The notes: generated by a model from the letters alone, not told the origin. Numbered from the stretch's first letter, positions 28,381 through 38,167 are shown. The stretch is DNA of 64,000 bases from Methylocella silvestris (GCF_002891535.1 NZ_PDZR01000016.1:1-64000); one strand, 5' to 3'. Translations and numbers: made by a program.

Positions 28381-29268
28381 TCAGGCCGCCTTCTGCTTCG
28401 GCTGCACCTCGGCGGAATAATCGTCGATCAAGGCGCGGGCGATCGCGCCCGGAGTGAATTTGTAAGGACCGATCTCGGCAACGGGCGTGACTTCCGCGCC
28501 GGTGCCGCAGATGAAGCACTCCTCGAACCCTGTCAGCTCCTCGGGCATGATGCGGCGCTCGACGACTTCGATCCCGCGCCGGCGGGCGAGATCGATCACG
28601 GTGCGTCGCGTGATGCCGTCAAGGAAGCAATCGGCGATCGGCGTATGCAGGACGCCGTTCGTCGCAAAGAAGATGTTGGCGCCGGTGCATTCCGCGACGC
28701 GCCCCTGCCAGTCGAGCATCATCGCATCGGCGTAGCCGCGCCGCTCGGCGCGGTGCTTCGAGATGGTGCAGATCATGTAGAGGCCAGCCGCCTTCGAGCG
28801 GCATGGCGCGGTCAGAGGGTCGGGACGGCGATATTCGGCGATATCGAGCCGGATCCCCTTCATCTTGGTGGCGATGTCGAACATGCTCGGCCAGTCCCAC
28901 GCCGCAATGGCGACATGGATGGTCGAGTGCTGGGCCGCGACGGCCATCATCTCGCTGCCGCGCCAGGCGACCGGACGCACATAGCAATTGGTAAAATTAT
29001 TGCGCGTGACGATCTGCTGCTTGATTTCGTCGAGCTCGGCGACGGAATAGGGAATTTTGAAATCGAGCAGATCCGCCGAGGCGCGAAACCGCTCGGAATG
29101 TTCGGTCGATTTGAAAATGCGGCCGCCATAGGCGCGCTCTCCCTCGAAGACGCAGGAGGCGTAGTGCAGCCCATGCGACAGGACATGCAGCTTGGCGTCC
29201 GCGGAGGGGACGAAATCGCCATCAAGCCAGATGAATCCGTCGCGCTGATCGAAGGGCAAAACCGACAT
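28381..29268 (-). CDS. ilvE: Branched-chain amino-acid aminotransferase (class IV PLP)
   Basis: 295 aa. Class IV signature in the C-terminal half (MMLDWQGRVAECTGANIFFATNGVLHTP ... CFLDGITRRTVIDLARRRGIEVVERRI), with the PLP Lys in the CRSKAAGLYMICTISKHRA segment. It transfers the amino group between glutamate and branched-chain 2-oxo acids. Monocistronic and divergent from a MarR-type regulator with which this gene is often linked in alphaproteobacteria. Confidence 0.93.
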   Translation of the reverse strand: MSVLPFDQRDGFIWLDGDFVPSADAKLHVLSHGLHYASCVFEGERAYGGRIFKSTEHSERFRASADLLDFKIPYSVAELDEIKQQIVTRNNFTNCYVRPVAWRGSEMMAVAAQHSTIHVAIAAWDWPSMFDIATKMKGIRLDIAEYRRPDPLTAPCRSKAAGLYMICTISKHRAERRGYADAMMLDWQGRVAECTGANIFFATNGVLHTPIADCFLDGITRRTVIDLARRRGIEVVERRIMPEELTGFEECFICGTGAEVTPVAEIGPYKFTPGAIARALIDDYSAEVQPKQKAA

Positions 29269-29683
29269 TGATCGTTATTCCTCAAATCCTTTCGCGCAGC
29301 CGCAGCGAAGCGTCCGCGCGCTACGAAACCGTGAGCCTCAGCGCCCGCGCCGAAAGGGCTTTGTTCCACCATCGCGGCAAAAGTAAAGAGCACATTATCC
29401 GAAAATGCAATTTCGTGAAATGTAACGTGATCGATCGTATTTAGGCGGCGCCGCGCCAGCGCGGCTGTTTTGCCCATTTGCCGCCGACGGGCGGTCATGG
29501 CCGCAGGCGACTCGTCCATCTCATTGACTTGCCGAATCGGCGAAAACACCGCGCCCGCATCGAGAGACCCTGCCAGAGAGTTGCGGACTTTCCAAAAAAG
29601 CGGCATGCCTAACACGTGAGATTTCAAAGAGCGCATGATCGGTCCCGCGAGGATTTGATCGCGTTCGAACCCAGGGAGTCGGC
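29269..29683. other. Divergent ilvE/petP control region
   Basis: 415 bp with AT-rich stretches around 29370-29430 (ACATTATCCGAAAATGCAATTTCG). Two promoters are expected; none could be fixed. Confidence 0.4.
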
Positions 29684-30241
29684 GTGGACTCTGCGCTGCG
29701 GGATATTTGGGGCGAAGGCGCGCTTGTCGCCCCTTGCGAACAAAAGCCGCGAGGCGAAGCTGACTTCGAGCTGATCGAATTGATGTTTTTCGCTTATCGC
29801 GACTTCATCGGCGACGCCGACCATCTGCTCGAAAATTTCGGCCTTGGCCGGGCGCATCATCGCGTACTGCATTTCGTGACCCGCCGCCCTGGGCTCGCCA
29901 TCGCCGAACTGCTCGACATTCTGAAGATCACCAAACAGAGCCTCAATCGCGTCCTGAAGGTTCTCCTCGATGAGGATTATGTCGCCGCCGTCCCGGGCGA
30001 GAGCGACCGCCGTCAGCGCCGACTGTTCCCGAGCCCGCGCGGCGAGGCGCTCGCGCGCGACGTGGCGCGGCTGCAGTCGAAGCGTTTTGCCCGCATCTTC
30101 GCTGTTTTGCCGGACGGCGCGCGGGACGACGCGCGCGCCCTGCTGCTGGCGATGATCGATCCAAGCGAGCGGCGCAAGGTCGAAGCGCTCGTCGGCCCCG
30201 CGGATCCGCGCGGCGCCCGAGGCCGCGAGAGGGCGACATGA
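29684..30241 (+). CDS. petP: MarR-family transcriptional regulator, PetP-like
   Basis: 185 aa from a GTG at 29684 with GGGAGT upstream. Winged helix: VLHFVTRRPGLAIAELLDILKITKQSLNRVLKVLLDEDYVAAVPGESDRRQRRLFPSPRGEALA (about 66-128). It overlaps the following response-regulator gene by 4 bp (ATGA), the arrangement described for petP-petR in Rhodobacter capsulatus. The symbol rests on this arrangement and on family, not on tested function. Confidence 0.7.
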   Translation: MDSALRDIWGEGALVAPCEQKPRGEADFELIELMFFAYRDFIGDADHLLENFGLGRAHHRVLHFVTRRPGLAIAELLDILKITKQSLNRVLKVLLDEDYVAAVPGESDRRQRRLFPSPRGEALARDVARLQSKRFARIFAVLPDGARDDARALLLAMIDPSERRKVEALVGPADPRGARGRERAT

Positions 30242-30972
30242 ACGCAGAGGAACAGGCCGGCAACGCCGCCCCGGCCGATGATGCGGCGCATCTTCTCGTC
30301 GTTGACGACGATCGCCGCATCCGCGCGCTGCTGTCGCGCTTCCTGACCGATCAGGGCTACCGCGTCACCACGGCCGGAACCGCCGCGGAGGCGATGGCCT
30401 GCCTGAAAAGCCTGACCTTCGACCTCATCGTGCTCGACGTAATGATGCCCGGCGAAAACGGCTTCGATTTCGCCACCAGGCTGCGTCAGGACGCCAGCGA
30501 CCTCGGCCATGTGCCGATCCTCATGCTGACCGCCCGCACCGAGACCGACGACCGGGTGCGCGGCTTTGAGACCGGCGTCGACGATTATCTCGGCAAGCCC
30601 TATGAGCCGCGCGAACTGGCGCTGCGGATCGCCTCGATCCTGCGCCGCGCGCAGCCGAAGACCGCGCCTGGGCCGGTGACGCAGGTGCGTTTCTCCGACT
30701 TCTGCTTTGATCTCGATCGCGGTGAATTGCGCCAGCGCGATGAGGTCGTCCGGCTGACCGACCGCGAACGCGAGATGCTGCGGCTGCTTGCGGAACACGC
30801 CGGCGAGACGGTGCCGCGCGAGGCGCTGGCCGGCTCGGGCGCTGCAGGCAATGAACGCACCGTCGATGTGCAGGTCAATCGCCTGCGCCGAAAGATCGAG
30901 CGCGATCCCGCCAATCCGCTGCATCTGCAGACCGCGCGGGGGGCGGGATACCGCCTGCTGGTCGACCGCTGA
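30238..30972 (+). CDS. petR: OmpR-family response regulator, PetR-like
   Basis: 244 aa. Receiver domain with acidic pocket VVDDD and phospho-acceptor Asp67 in FDLIVLDVMMPG, Thr/Lys switch in LMLTART and GKPYEPRELA. The winged-helix output domain ends NRLRRKIERDPANPLHLQTARGAGYRLLVDR. Starts within the petP stop codon (ATGA). The cognate kinase follows 95 bp later. In Rhodobacter, petR is needed for bc1 complex expression; here the targets are unknown. Confidence 0.85.
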   Translation: MNAEEQAGNAAPADDAAHLLVVDDDRRIRALLSRFLTDQGYRVTTAGTAAEAMACLKSLTFDLIVLDVMMPGENGFDFATRLRQDASDLGHVPILMLTARTETDDRVRGFETGVDDYLGKPYEPRELALRIASILRRAQPKTAPGPVTQVRFSDFCFDLDRGELRQRDEVVRLTDREREMLRLLAEHAGETVPREALAGSGAAGNERTVDVQVNRLRRKIERDPANPLHLQTARGAGYRLLVDR

Positions 30973-31067
30973 CGCGCCCGCTGGCGAGACGGCCGCAATC
31001 GCTATATTGAGGCCGGGGGATCCCCGCTTCGCCGCCGCGGCGCGGGCAACAGCCAGGACTACGCGCT

Positions 31068-32429
31068 TTGAGCCTTTCACTCAGCCCTTCGCTCGAGCGC
31101 CCCCGTCTATGGTGGCGGGGATTTTGGCGCGGCGTGACGAAGCTGCTGCCGCAGGGCCTTTACGCCCGCGCAGCGCTGATCGTCATCCTGCCGATGATCA
31201 TTCTGCAATGCGTCCTGACCTATGTCTTCATGGAGCGCCATTGGCAGCTCGTCACCAACCGGCTGTCGACGGCGCTGACGCAGGATATCGCCGCGCTGAT
31301 CGACCTGCATCAGACCTTTCCCGGCGAGGATGAAAAGCTGATGCGGATTGCGCAGGACCGGCTGAATATCGACGCCGAGCTTCTGCCCAAGGGCCCGCTG
31401 CCGCCGACGCTGCCCAAACCCTTCTTCTCCATCGTCGACGCCGCGCTCTCGAACGAGATCCGCAAGCAGATCAGCCGGCCGTTCTGGCTCGACACGGTCG
31501 GGCGCTCCGATCTGATCGAGATCCGCATCCTGCTCGACGACGCCATCTTGCGCATCGTCGCCTTCCGCAGCGCCGCCTACGCCTCGAACTCCTACATCTT
31601 CCTGTTGTGGATGGTTGGCACCTCCTTCGTGCTGATCGTCGTCGCCGGGTTCTTCCTGCGCAACCAGATCAAGCCGATCCTGTCGCTCGCCGGCGCGGCG
31701 GAGGAGTTCGGCAAAGGCCGCGATCCGGAATTCCGGCCGCGCGGGGCAAGAGAGGTGCGTCGGGCCGGCTTCGCCTTCATCGAGATGAAGCGGCGCATCG
31801 AACGGGCGATCGAACAGCGCACTACCATGCTGAACGGGGTCAGCCACGATCTGCGTACCGTGCTGACGCGATTCAAGCTCTCGCTGGCGCTGATGCCCGA
31901 CGGCGAAGAAACGCAGGAGCTGCAAAAGGACGTCGCCGAGATGCAGCGCATGCTGGAGGCTTATCTCGCCTTCGCGCGCGGGGCCGCCGGCGAGCGCGCG
32001 GTAAAAATCGACATGATCGAATTTTTGGAGGAATTGCGCTTTGACGCCGAGCGCGAGGGGCGCGACGTCGCCATCGCCTATAGCGGCGAGCCGATCGTCA
32101 CCCTGCGGCCCGACGCCTTCAAGCGCTGCCTTGCAAACCTCATCGGCAACGCCCAGAATTATGCGAAGCATGTCGCGGTCGAGGCCGTCCGCGACCGTCG
32201 CTTCCTGATCATCCATGTCGACGACGACGGGCCCGGCATTCCCGCCTCGGCGCGCGAAGATGTGTTTCGCCCCTTCTTCCGCATCGACGAGGCGCGCAAT
32301 CAGGATATCGCCGGCACCGGCCTTGGCCTTGCCATCGCGCTCGACATCGCCCGCTCGCACGGCGGCGACATCCAGCTTTCGGACAGTCCTATGGGCGGCC
32401 TGCGGGCGACGGTGCGCGTGCCGTTGTAG
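31068..32429 (+). CDS. Membrane sensor histidine kinase (EnvZ-like)
   Basis: 453 aa. First membrane helix about residues 36-56 (ALIVILPMIILQCVLTYVFM), a periplasmic loop, second helix about 178-198 (YIFLLWMVGTSFVLIVVAGFFL), a HAMP domain, then H-box GVSHDLRTVLTRFKLSL with His260, N-box LANLIGNAQNYAK, G1 DDDGPGIP and G2 GTGLGLAIA. It should phosphorylate the adjacent PetR-like regulator. The start codon is TTG; upstream sequence GCCAGGACTACGC is a weak ribosome site. Confidence 0.92.
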   Translation: MSLSLSPSLERPRLWWRGFWRGVTKLLPQGLYARAALIVILPMIILQCVLTYVFMERHWQLVTNRLSTALTQDIAALIDLHQTFPGEDEKLMRIAQDRLNIDAELLPKGPLPPTLPKPFFSIVDAALSNEIRKQISRPFWLDTVGRSDLIEIRILLDDAILRIVAFRSAAYASNSYIFLLWMVGTSFVLIVVAGFFLRNQIKPILSLAGAAEEFGKGRDPEFRPRGAREVRRAGFAFIEMKRRIERAIEQRTTMLNGVSHDLRTVLTRFKLSLALMPDGEETQELQKDVAEMQRMLEAYLAFARGAAGERAVKIDMIEFLEELRFDAEREGRDVAIAYSGEPIVTLRPDAFKRCLANLIGNAQNYAKHVAVEAVRDRRFLIIHVDDDGPGIPASAREDVFRPFFRIDEARNQDIAGTGLGLAIALDIARSHGGDIQLSDSPMGGLRATVRVPL

Positions 32430-32431
32430 GC

Positions 32432-32929
32432 TCAGCCCGGCCGCCGCGCGGGCTTGCCGTCCTTGTCCGTGAACGGAAATATTCCGGCCATGAAGCTCTG
32501 CGCCATGTGGCGCGCCCGCGCCAGCGCCGCTTCCGCGAGATCGGCGGGCAGGGTTTTGCGCGCGCTTTCCTCGAACAGTTCGAGCCAGCGCGGAAAATGC
32601 TCCGGCTTCAGCGGCAATTGTGTGTGAACGGGGAAGGGAAAACCCTTGTACCGTTCCGTCTTCAACAGCGCGTGCGACCAGAAATCGGCGACGATTTTCA
32701 AATGAACGTCCCAATCGGCGACGGCGGCATTGAAGACCGGCCCGAGCATAGCGTCGTTACGCGCCTGCCCATAAAAATCAGCGACGCATGCGGCGATCGC
32801 CTGTTCGACGCGCATTGATTCCGCAGCCGAAAGCGGAGCCGGATCGCTCCGGCAGCCATCGTCGCCAATGCTTTTCGACAGGGCCCGCGACCCGTCGCCT
32901 GCGGCTTTGCTCTCCGTCGCGCCCATCAT
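32432..32929 (-). CDS. Group III truncated haemoglobin
   Basis: 165 aa from the ATG at 32929 (GGAAGGAA upstream; a second ATG directly follows). Group III features are VADFYGQARNDAMLGPVFNAAV, HLKIVADFWSHALLKTERYKGFPFPVHTQLPLKPEHFPRWLELFEES with the proximal His in PEHFPRW, and a C-terminal HMAQSFMAGIFPF. The N-terminal 55 residues are hydrophilic and absent from typical family members of about 130-140 aa. Possible roles are O2, NO or peroxide handling in the cytosol. It ends 2 bp from the kinase stop, tail-to-tail. Confidence 0.88.
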   Translation of the reverse strand: MMGATESKAAGDGSRALSKSIGDDGCRSDPAPLSAAESMRVEQAIAACVADFYGQARNDAMLGPVFNAAVADWDVHLKIVADFWSHALLKTERYKGFPFPVHTQLPLKPEHFPRWLELFEESARKTLPADLAEAALARARHMAQSFMAGIFPFTDKDGKPARRPG

Positions 32930-33461
32930 CGATTCCTTCCGCCGAACGCCCCAAGCGTTGGCTATGCTATACCCCAATTGATATGGGGACGCCAACAGTT
33001 GGGCGGCGCTTCAGCTCAGATCGCGTCCGGCGCCTGACCATCGCCTGCGCTGTCTAAGCCGGGATGCGATCTCCGACATTGGCTCCGCGCTCGATCGCGC
33101 CGGTGATATCCCACGTCCGGCCGACCGCCTTCGCCGGGAAGTCGACGGCTCACAGTTGCGGTCGAACCAGATCTTCCGATACGTGCGCCAGTTGCGGCCA
33201 ATGAAACGCCTCTCCCCGAAGATTGAGCCGCGGCCGCTATTTATTGGTTTTACTTGGATATCGCCACAACTTATTGGATGTAGCCGCGTAGTATGCACGT
33301 AAATACCATCCAAAGACTCAGGGAGATTCTGCGTCTTTCGTAAGAGCGTGTTGTCAAAGACCATTTCACTGGAACTTGTGGATGTCCGCAGAGTTAAATA
33401 TTTGGATATTAAAGACATTGTGTTTTTAGAGTTATTTCTTACCCCTTGAAGGAAGACCGAT
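32930..33461. other. Intergenic region with a possible DUF1127 remnant
   Basis: 532 bp. In frame with no start codon, about 33040-33140 reads HRLRCLSRDAISDIGSALDRAGDI, like the DUF1127 core (L-x2-L-x2-x-L-x-DIG-x2-R). A TGA lies just upstream of the frame. AT-rich towards the GGDEF gene (33230-33460). A CCCCA/TGGGG inverted repeat flanking ATTGATA lies near 32972-32988. Confidence 0.35.
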
Positions 33462-34361
33462 ATGCCCTGGAATTACATCGAGCCGCGCTCGGTCATCATC
33501 GACGGCGGAGAATTGACCCTCGGCAGCGGGCAAATCCAGACAATCGTGGATTCGCCTCCCGACGAACAGAACTTGCTGGACCTCGATTCTCTTTCCGCGC
33601 AAGTTGCGATTCTTGCCTCGGATGGGTTTATTGTCCGCACCAATACTTCATGGGACGCAATGGCGTCCGGTGGAAGCCTCGCAAGCAAATACGAAAACTA
33701 TTTGAGCGATTGCACGACAGCCCTCGTCCGCGGGTTCTCCCAGGATCGTCCGATCGGCGAGGGCGTCGCCAAGGTTCTCTCAGGGCGCCTTCCCGCTTTT
33801 TCCGACAGCTTTTCCCGCTTGTCCGGCCACAAGCAAAGAATCTTTCAGATCACCGCGATCAGCGAACATACATTGAGCCGCAGGGGCGCGGCGATTATCC
33901 ACACCGACATCACGCCGCTTCAGCGTGATCCGCTCGCCTCAATTTCGAGCCGGGAGCTATTTGAAACCCGGGCCAAACAAGTGCTCGACGAAGCGAAAGA
34001 CGCCTGCCAGGAAACCGCGCTGATGCTTATCGAACTGCATGGGGTCGACGAGGTAAACCGAACGCAGGGCCGCGCGACGGGCGAGCACGTCACCCGCGTG
34101 TTGGCGAAGCGGCTCGGCGGCTGCGTTCGCGAGCACGACGTGGTCGCCAGGCTGGATGGCGGCATATTTGCCATCCTGTTTCGGGCCGGAACCGTGGCGA
34201 GCCGAATCGTGCCGGTCATAGCCCGCATCGAGGCTGCGATGCGCGAAGCGATAATTGGCGTGGGCTTTCCCATGAACGCAACCGTCGGCGCGGCGCTTTT
34301 TCCGCAGGACGGAACCGAGGCGGGCGAACTCTACTGCGTCGCCGACAAGCGTTTGCGTTAG
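33462..34361 (+). CDS. PAS-like plus degenerate GGDEF domain protein
   Basis: 299 aa. N-terminal PAS-like sensor (SLSAQVAILASDGFIVRTNTSWDAMA ... AAIIHTDITPLQ). The GGDEF-type domain (about 170-299) has LMLIELHGVDEVNRTQGRATGEHVTRVLAKRLGGCVREHDVVARLDGGIFAILF; where the active signature GG(D/E)EF should be, it reads LDGGIF, so it is almost certainly inactive as a diguanylate cyclase. It may bind nucleotide or act by protein contact. The C-terminal part ends with AELYCVADKRLR, a normal GGDEF end. AAGGAAG lies 6 bp upstream of the ATG. Confidence 0.75.
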   Translation: MPWNYIEPRSVIIDGGELTLGSGQIQTIVDSPPDEQNLLDLDSLSAQVAILASDGFIVRTNTSWDAMASGGSLASKYENYLSDCTTALVRGFSQDRPIGEGVAKVLSGRLPAFSDSFSRLSGHKQRIFQITAISEHTLSRRGAAIIHTDITPLQRDPLASISSRELFETRAKQVLDEAKDACQETALMLIELHGVDEVNRTQGRATGEHVTRVLAKRLGGCVREHDVVARLDGGIFAILFRAGTVASRIVPVIARIEAAMREAIIGVGFPMNATVGAALFPQDGTEAGELYCVADKRLR

Positions 34362-34397
34362 CGCGACTCTCGTCATCCACGCCGGCCGCTTGGATCG

Positions 34398-35447
34398 TCA
34401 GCTCAAGTCACGCAAGTGGCGCAGCACGATGACGCGCGAGACGACGCCGGTGACGACGGCGATTCCCCCCGCGATCACGAGGATCGCGACATAGACATTC
34501 CCGCCGAGCGAGAAGCCGCCGAACATCGCCTCGACCTGATCGCCGCCAGGCGTCGCGCGCCAGAACACGGCGAGCGTCGAGGAAATATAGAAGATCAGGA
34601 TCGCCGCGCCGCCGCCGATCATCCCGCCGCGCAGCCCCAGCTGGAAGAAATGGCGCTGGAATTGGCGTGAAATATAATCATCCGCCGCGCCGACGAAATG
34701 CAGAACCTCGATGATCTCGCGGTTGCCCGCCATGGCGCCGCGAGTGGCGAAGGCGACCGCCAAGATCATCGCAATCAGCACCAGCGCGAAAATCACCGCG
34801 GCGACGACGACCACGGTCTTCGCCATGACGGCGAGGCGACGCATCCAGTGGTGATGATCATCGAGGCTTGAGCCGGGAACGGCTTCGCCGAGCGCGCGGG
34901 CGAGCAAGGCGACGTCAGGCGTCGCGCCGGGCTTCAGATTGACGACAATCAGCCGCGGCACCGGCAATTCGGATAGATCAAGGTTAGAGCCAAGCCAGGG
35001 CTCGAGCAGGGCTTCTGATTCATCCCTGGAAAAGGGGCGCACGGAGGCGACGCCCGGCGTTTTACGGGCCATCTCCGCGGCCTTCTTCAGATCCGCCTCG
35101 ACGTCCCTCCCGACCATTGGGCGGATCTGGATCGTCATTTCGCGGGCGACCTCGTTCTGCCAGGACGATGACGCGTCAGCGATGAGGATCGCCGCGCCCG
35201 CCGTCAGCGCGGCCAAAAAGGTCATGATGGCGATGACGGTGACGAGCGCGCGGCCGGCGATCGAGGAGGCGGGCACCAACGCCTTCTCGCGCCGCGAATT
35301 GCGCGCCTGCGCGCGCCGCGCATTGAGGCTGATTGCGGCAAGCCGCGCGCGACGCAGGAGCCCGGCCGACACGGCGCCGGCCGGCCGGCGACCGTCCGCG
35401 GGCTCACGGCCATCGAGATCGTATCGCTCCTCGTCAAGCCGATCCAT
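34398..35447 (-). CDS. ftsX: Cell division protein FtsX (ABC permease subunit)
   Basis: 349 aa from the ATG at 35447 (a TTG at 35486 is possible). First helix after a basic, Arg-rich tail (SIAGRALVTVIAIMTFLAALTAGAAILIA), a periplasmic domain (ADLKKAAEMARKTPGVASVRPFSRDES), and three C-terminal helices separated by the EVLHFVGAADDYISRQFQRHFFQLGLRGG loop, which is typical of FtsX. With FtsE it couples ATP hydrolysis to peptidoglycan hydrolase control at the septum. ftsE lies 68 bp upstream. Confidence 0.92.
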   Translation of the reverse strand: MDRLDEERYDLDGREPADGRRPAGAVSAGLLRRARLAAISLNARRAQARNSRREKALVPASSIAGRALVTVIAIMTFLAALTAGAAILIADASSSWQNEVAREMTIQIRPMVGRDVEADLKKAAEMARKTPGVASVRPFSRDESEALLEPWLGSNLDLSELPVPRLIVVNLKPGATPDVALLARALGEAVPGSSLDDHHHWMRRLAVMAKTVVVVAAVIFALVLIAMILAVAFATRGAMAGNREIIEVLHFVGAADDYISRQFQRHFFQLGLRGGMIGGGAAILIFYISSTLAVFWRATPGGDQVEAMFGGFSLGGNVYVAILVIAGGIAVVTGVVSRVIVLRHLRDLS

Positions 35448-35515
35448 GCCAACGCCTGTTCCGGCCGGAGAGCGTCGGACGTTCAAGTCTAACCACGCGA
35501 TGCTCCAAATCCCTT

Positions 35516-36178
35516 CTAGTCGAAAATATGCAGCCGGCCGTCGCCCAAGACGAGCCGGCGCGCGCCGTCGAACTGATCCATCAGCGCGAGGTCATGGGTC
35601 GCGATCACCACCGAGGTGCCGGATTTATGCAGTTCGGTGAAAAGGCGCAGAAGCCGGCGGGCGAGGCTCGGATCGACATTGCCGGTCGGCTCGTCGGCGA
35701 GCAGCAGCTCCGGGCGCACGATCAGCGCGCGCGCGATGACGGCGCGCTGCTTCTCGCCGCCGGAGAGGACAGCCGGCGGGACGTTCATGCGGTCGCCAAG
35801 GCCAACCCAGTGCAAAAGCTCGGTCACCTCGCCGCGATAGCTCGCCTCCTCCATGCCGCGCACGCGCAGCGGCAGCGCCACGTTCTCGTAAGTCGTCAGA
35901 TGATCGAGCAGGCGGAAATCCTGAAACACGACGCCGATGCGCCGGCGCAGATCGGTGACGCCGGCCTTGTCGATGGTGAGCGCATCATGGCCAAACAGGC
36001 TGATGAGGCCGCGCGTCGGGCGCAGCGAGAGCAGGATCAGGCGCAACAGCGTCGTCTTGCCGGCGCCTGAGGGGCCGGTCAGGAACTGGAAGGACTGCCG
36101 CTCGATCGTGAAGCTGATGTCCTTCAAAATTTCGGCGCCCATGCCGTAGCGCAGGCCGACATTCTCGAACCGCACCAA
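35516..36178 (-). CDS. ftsE: Cell division ATP-binding protein FtsE
   Basis: About 220 aa from a TTG at 36178 (AAGGG upstream) or the adjacent GTG at 36175; the frame is open to 36283 but that extension is Arg-rich and unlike the family. Walker A GPSGAGKTTLL, Q-loop VFQDFRLL, signature LSGGEKQRAVIARAL and Walker B LLLADEPTGNVDP. Partner of FtsX. The TTG choice gives VRFENVGLRYG as the first beta strand. Confidence 0.93.
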   Translation of the reverse strand: MVRFENVGLRYGMGAEILKDISFTIERQSFQFLTGPSGAGKTTLLRLILLSLRPTRGLISLFGHDALTIDKAGVTDLRRRIGVVFQDFRLLDHLTTYENVALPLRVRGMEEASYRGEVTELLHWVGLGDRMNVPPAVLSGGEKQRAVIARALIVRPELLLADEPTGNVDPSLARRLLRLFTELHKSGTSVVIATHDLALMDQFDGARRLVLGDGRLHIFD

Positions 36179-36400
36179 GCGCAGAGCCCTTCGATTTAGC
36201 CGCCTCTTCCGGGCCGCCCGGCCCCTTGCGGCGCGGTCGCCTCTCGCGCCGGCCGCGAGCGGGGCAGACCGCCGTTCGCGCAAGGACCGCTGCGCGCGCG
36301 TCCCTTGGCCCAGACAGGTTACGCCGCATACACATCAACGGCTAAACATTAACGAATAATGTACCCGCATCGGAATTCCGCGCGACAGGCCTCGCCGAAC

Positions 36401-36802
36401 CTATCCCAACAGATCGATCAGCGCCGGGATCAGCGGCGCGTCGGCCGGCGGCATCGGATAGTCGCGCAGATTCTTTGCAAAAACCCATTTCAGCGCCTGG
36501 CCTTCCTTCGCGGCGACAAAACCCTCCCAGCGGCGGCAGATGAAAAGCGGCATCAGCAGATGAAAGGCCTCATAGGCGTGGCTGGCGAAGGTCAGGGGCG
36601 CGAGGCAGGGCTCCTTGACCGTTATCCCGAGTTCCTCGAAAAGCTCGCGGATCAGCGCCTGCTCCGGCCGCTCGCCCGCGTCAAGTTTGCCGCCAGGAAA
36701 CTCCCACAGCCCTGCCAGTTCCTTCCCCTGCGGGCGCTGCGCGATCAGCACGCGGCCGTCAGCGTCGATCAGGGCGCAGGCGACGACGAGCAAAAGCCTC
36801 AC
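36401..36802 (-). CDS. mutT: Nudix hydrolase MutT (8-oxo-dGTP diphosphatase)
   Basis: 133 aa. Perfect Nudix box [18 protein letters not shown], continuing FEELG (residues 37-59), with WEFPGGKL before it as in MutT. It removes oxidised dGTP from the nucleotide pool. The GTG start overlaps the argJ stop (GTGA, 4 bp), so the two are translationally coupled. The argJ-mutT pair is common in alphaproteobacteria. Confidence 0.9.
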   Translation of the reverse strand: MRLLLVVACALIDADGRVLIAQRPQGKELAGLWEFPGGKLDAGERPEQALIRELFEELGITVKEPCLAPLTFASHAYEAFHLLMPLFICRRWEGFVAAKEGQALKWVFAKNLRDYPMPPADAPLIPALIDLLG

Positions 36803-38037
36803 GAACGATAGTCGCCGTTGATCTCGACATATTCCTTGGTGAGATCACAGGTCCAGACCGTCGCCTGACCAGAGCCGATGCCGATCTCGACATAGATCTT
36901 GATCTCTTTCTCTTTCATGAGTTTGGAGACCTCGGCCTCGTCATAGGACGGGTCGCGGCGGCCGCGATGGGCGACCCTAATCTCGCCGAACCAGATCGCC
37001 AGCAGGTCGCGTTCGGCTTTCTCGCCGGCCTTTCCGACGGCGGCGACGATACGGCCCCAATTGGCGTCCTCGCCGGCGATCGCCGTCTTTACCAGCGGCG
37101 AATTGGCGATCGACAAAGCGATGCGCTTGGCGGCGGCAGCCGACGCCGCGCCGGTCACTGTGATCTCGACGAAATGGCGGGCGCCTTCGCCGTCCTTCAC
37201 GACCTGATGGGCGAGATCGAGCAGAACCTTGTCGAGCGCCGCCTTGAAGGAGGCAAGACGCCGGTCGGACGCCAGCTCGATGCGCGGCGCGCCTTTTTTT
37301 GCCGCGGCTCCGGTGGCGAACAGCATCAAAGTGTCGGAGGTCGAAGTGTCGCTGTCGACCGTAATGGCGTTGAACGAGCTCTCGACGCCCTTCGACAGCA
37401 TGGTCTGCAGCGCGCCGGCCGCGATCGGCGCGTCGGTGAAGATGAAGCTCAGCATCGTCGCCATGTCGGGCGCGATCATGCCCGCCCCCTTGGCCATGCC
37501 GCAGATCGTCACCTCGACGCCGCCGAGATCGGCCGTCGCGGTCGAAACCTTCGGATAGGTGTCGGTGGTCATGATCGCTTTTGCCGCCTCGAACATGAGG
37601 TCGGGCTTTGCCTTGGCGGCGAGTTTCTCCAGCACGGGGTCGAATTTCGAAGCATCGAGCGGCTCGCCGATGACGCCCGTCGAGGCCAGAAAGATTTCTG
37701 ATTTTGGCGCGCCGAGCGCCTTCGCGGCGATCGTCGCGGTCAGCTTCACGGCGTCGGCTCCGGCCTTGCCGGTGAAGGCGTTGGCGTTGCCCGAATTGAC
37801 GATGAGCGCGCGCGCCTTGCCGCCCGGCAGGCGGGCTCTGCACCAGTCGACCGGCGCCGAGGGGCATTTCGACTTGGTGAAGACCCCGGCGACCTCGGTC
37901 CCCTTGTCCATCAGGGCGAGCATGACGTCGGTGCGGCCCTTGTAGCGAATGCCGGCGGCGCCCGCCGCGAAGCGGACGCCTTCGATCACGGGCAGGTCCG
38001 GATAGGTTTGCGGCGCGAGCGGCGAAAGGGCTGCCAT
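36799..38037 (-). CDS. argJ: Bifunctional ornithine acetyltransferase / N-acetylglutamate synthase
   Basis: 412 aa from the ATG at 38037 (AAGGAA upstream). The self-cleavage site that releases the catalytic Thr is in [31 protein letters not shown] (substrate-binding) and the C-terminal [25 protein letters not shown] match ArgJ. It recycles acetyl groups in the arginine pathway. The preceding gene is an esterase rather than the expected PpiC gene. Confidence 0.96.
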   Translation of the reverse strand: MAALSPLAPQTYPDLPVIEGVRFAAGAAGIRYKGRTDVMLALMDKGTEVAGVFTKSKCPSAPVDWCRARLPGGKARALIVNSGNANAFTGKAGADAVKLTATIAAKALGAPKSEIFLASTGVIGEPLDASKFDPVLEKLAAKAKPDLMFEAAKAIMTTDTYPKVSTATADLGGVEVTICGMAKGAGMIAPDMATMLSFIFTDAPIAAGALQTMLSKGVESSFNAITVDSDTSTSDTLMLFATGAAAKKGAPRIELASDRRLASFKAALDKVLLDLAHQVVKDGEGARHFVEITVTGAASAAAAKRIALSIANSPLVKTAIAGEDANWGRIVAAVGKAGEKAERDLLAIWFGEIRVAHRGRRDPSYDEAEVSKLMKEKEIKIYVEIGIGSGQATVWTCDLTKEYVEINGDYRS

Positions 38038-38132
38038 CTGATGCGGTTTCCTTGAACGAGCGGAATCGCGCCCGGTTTGCAGACGCAAAGCCGCACAGTC
38101 AAGCGAAAGCCTGTTCAGAGCCTCAGGCGGGG

Positions 38133-38158
38133 GCGGTCCCGTCCGACGACGGGACCGC
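38133..38158 (-). terminator. GC-rich hairpin behind the esterase gene
   Basis: GCGGTCCCGTC (38133-38143) and GACGGGACCGC (38148-38158) form a perfect 11-bp stem over a CGAC loop, 10 bp after the esterase stop codon. No T-tract follows on the minus strand, so termination would need another factor. Confidence 0.55.
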
Positions 38159-38167
38159 GTCTAAGGA

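Noticed and set aside
31107-32714. 535-codon minus-strand frame
   Set aside because: Antisense to the histidine kinase and continues across its end into the haemoglobin gene; no domain is seen.
33962-34361. Active diguanylate cyclase
   Set aside because: The catalytic GG(D/E)EF signature is replaced by LDGGIF.
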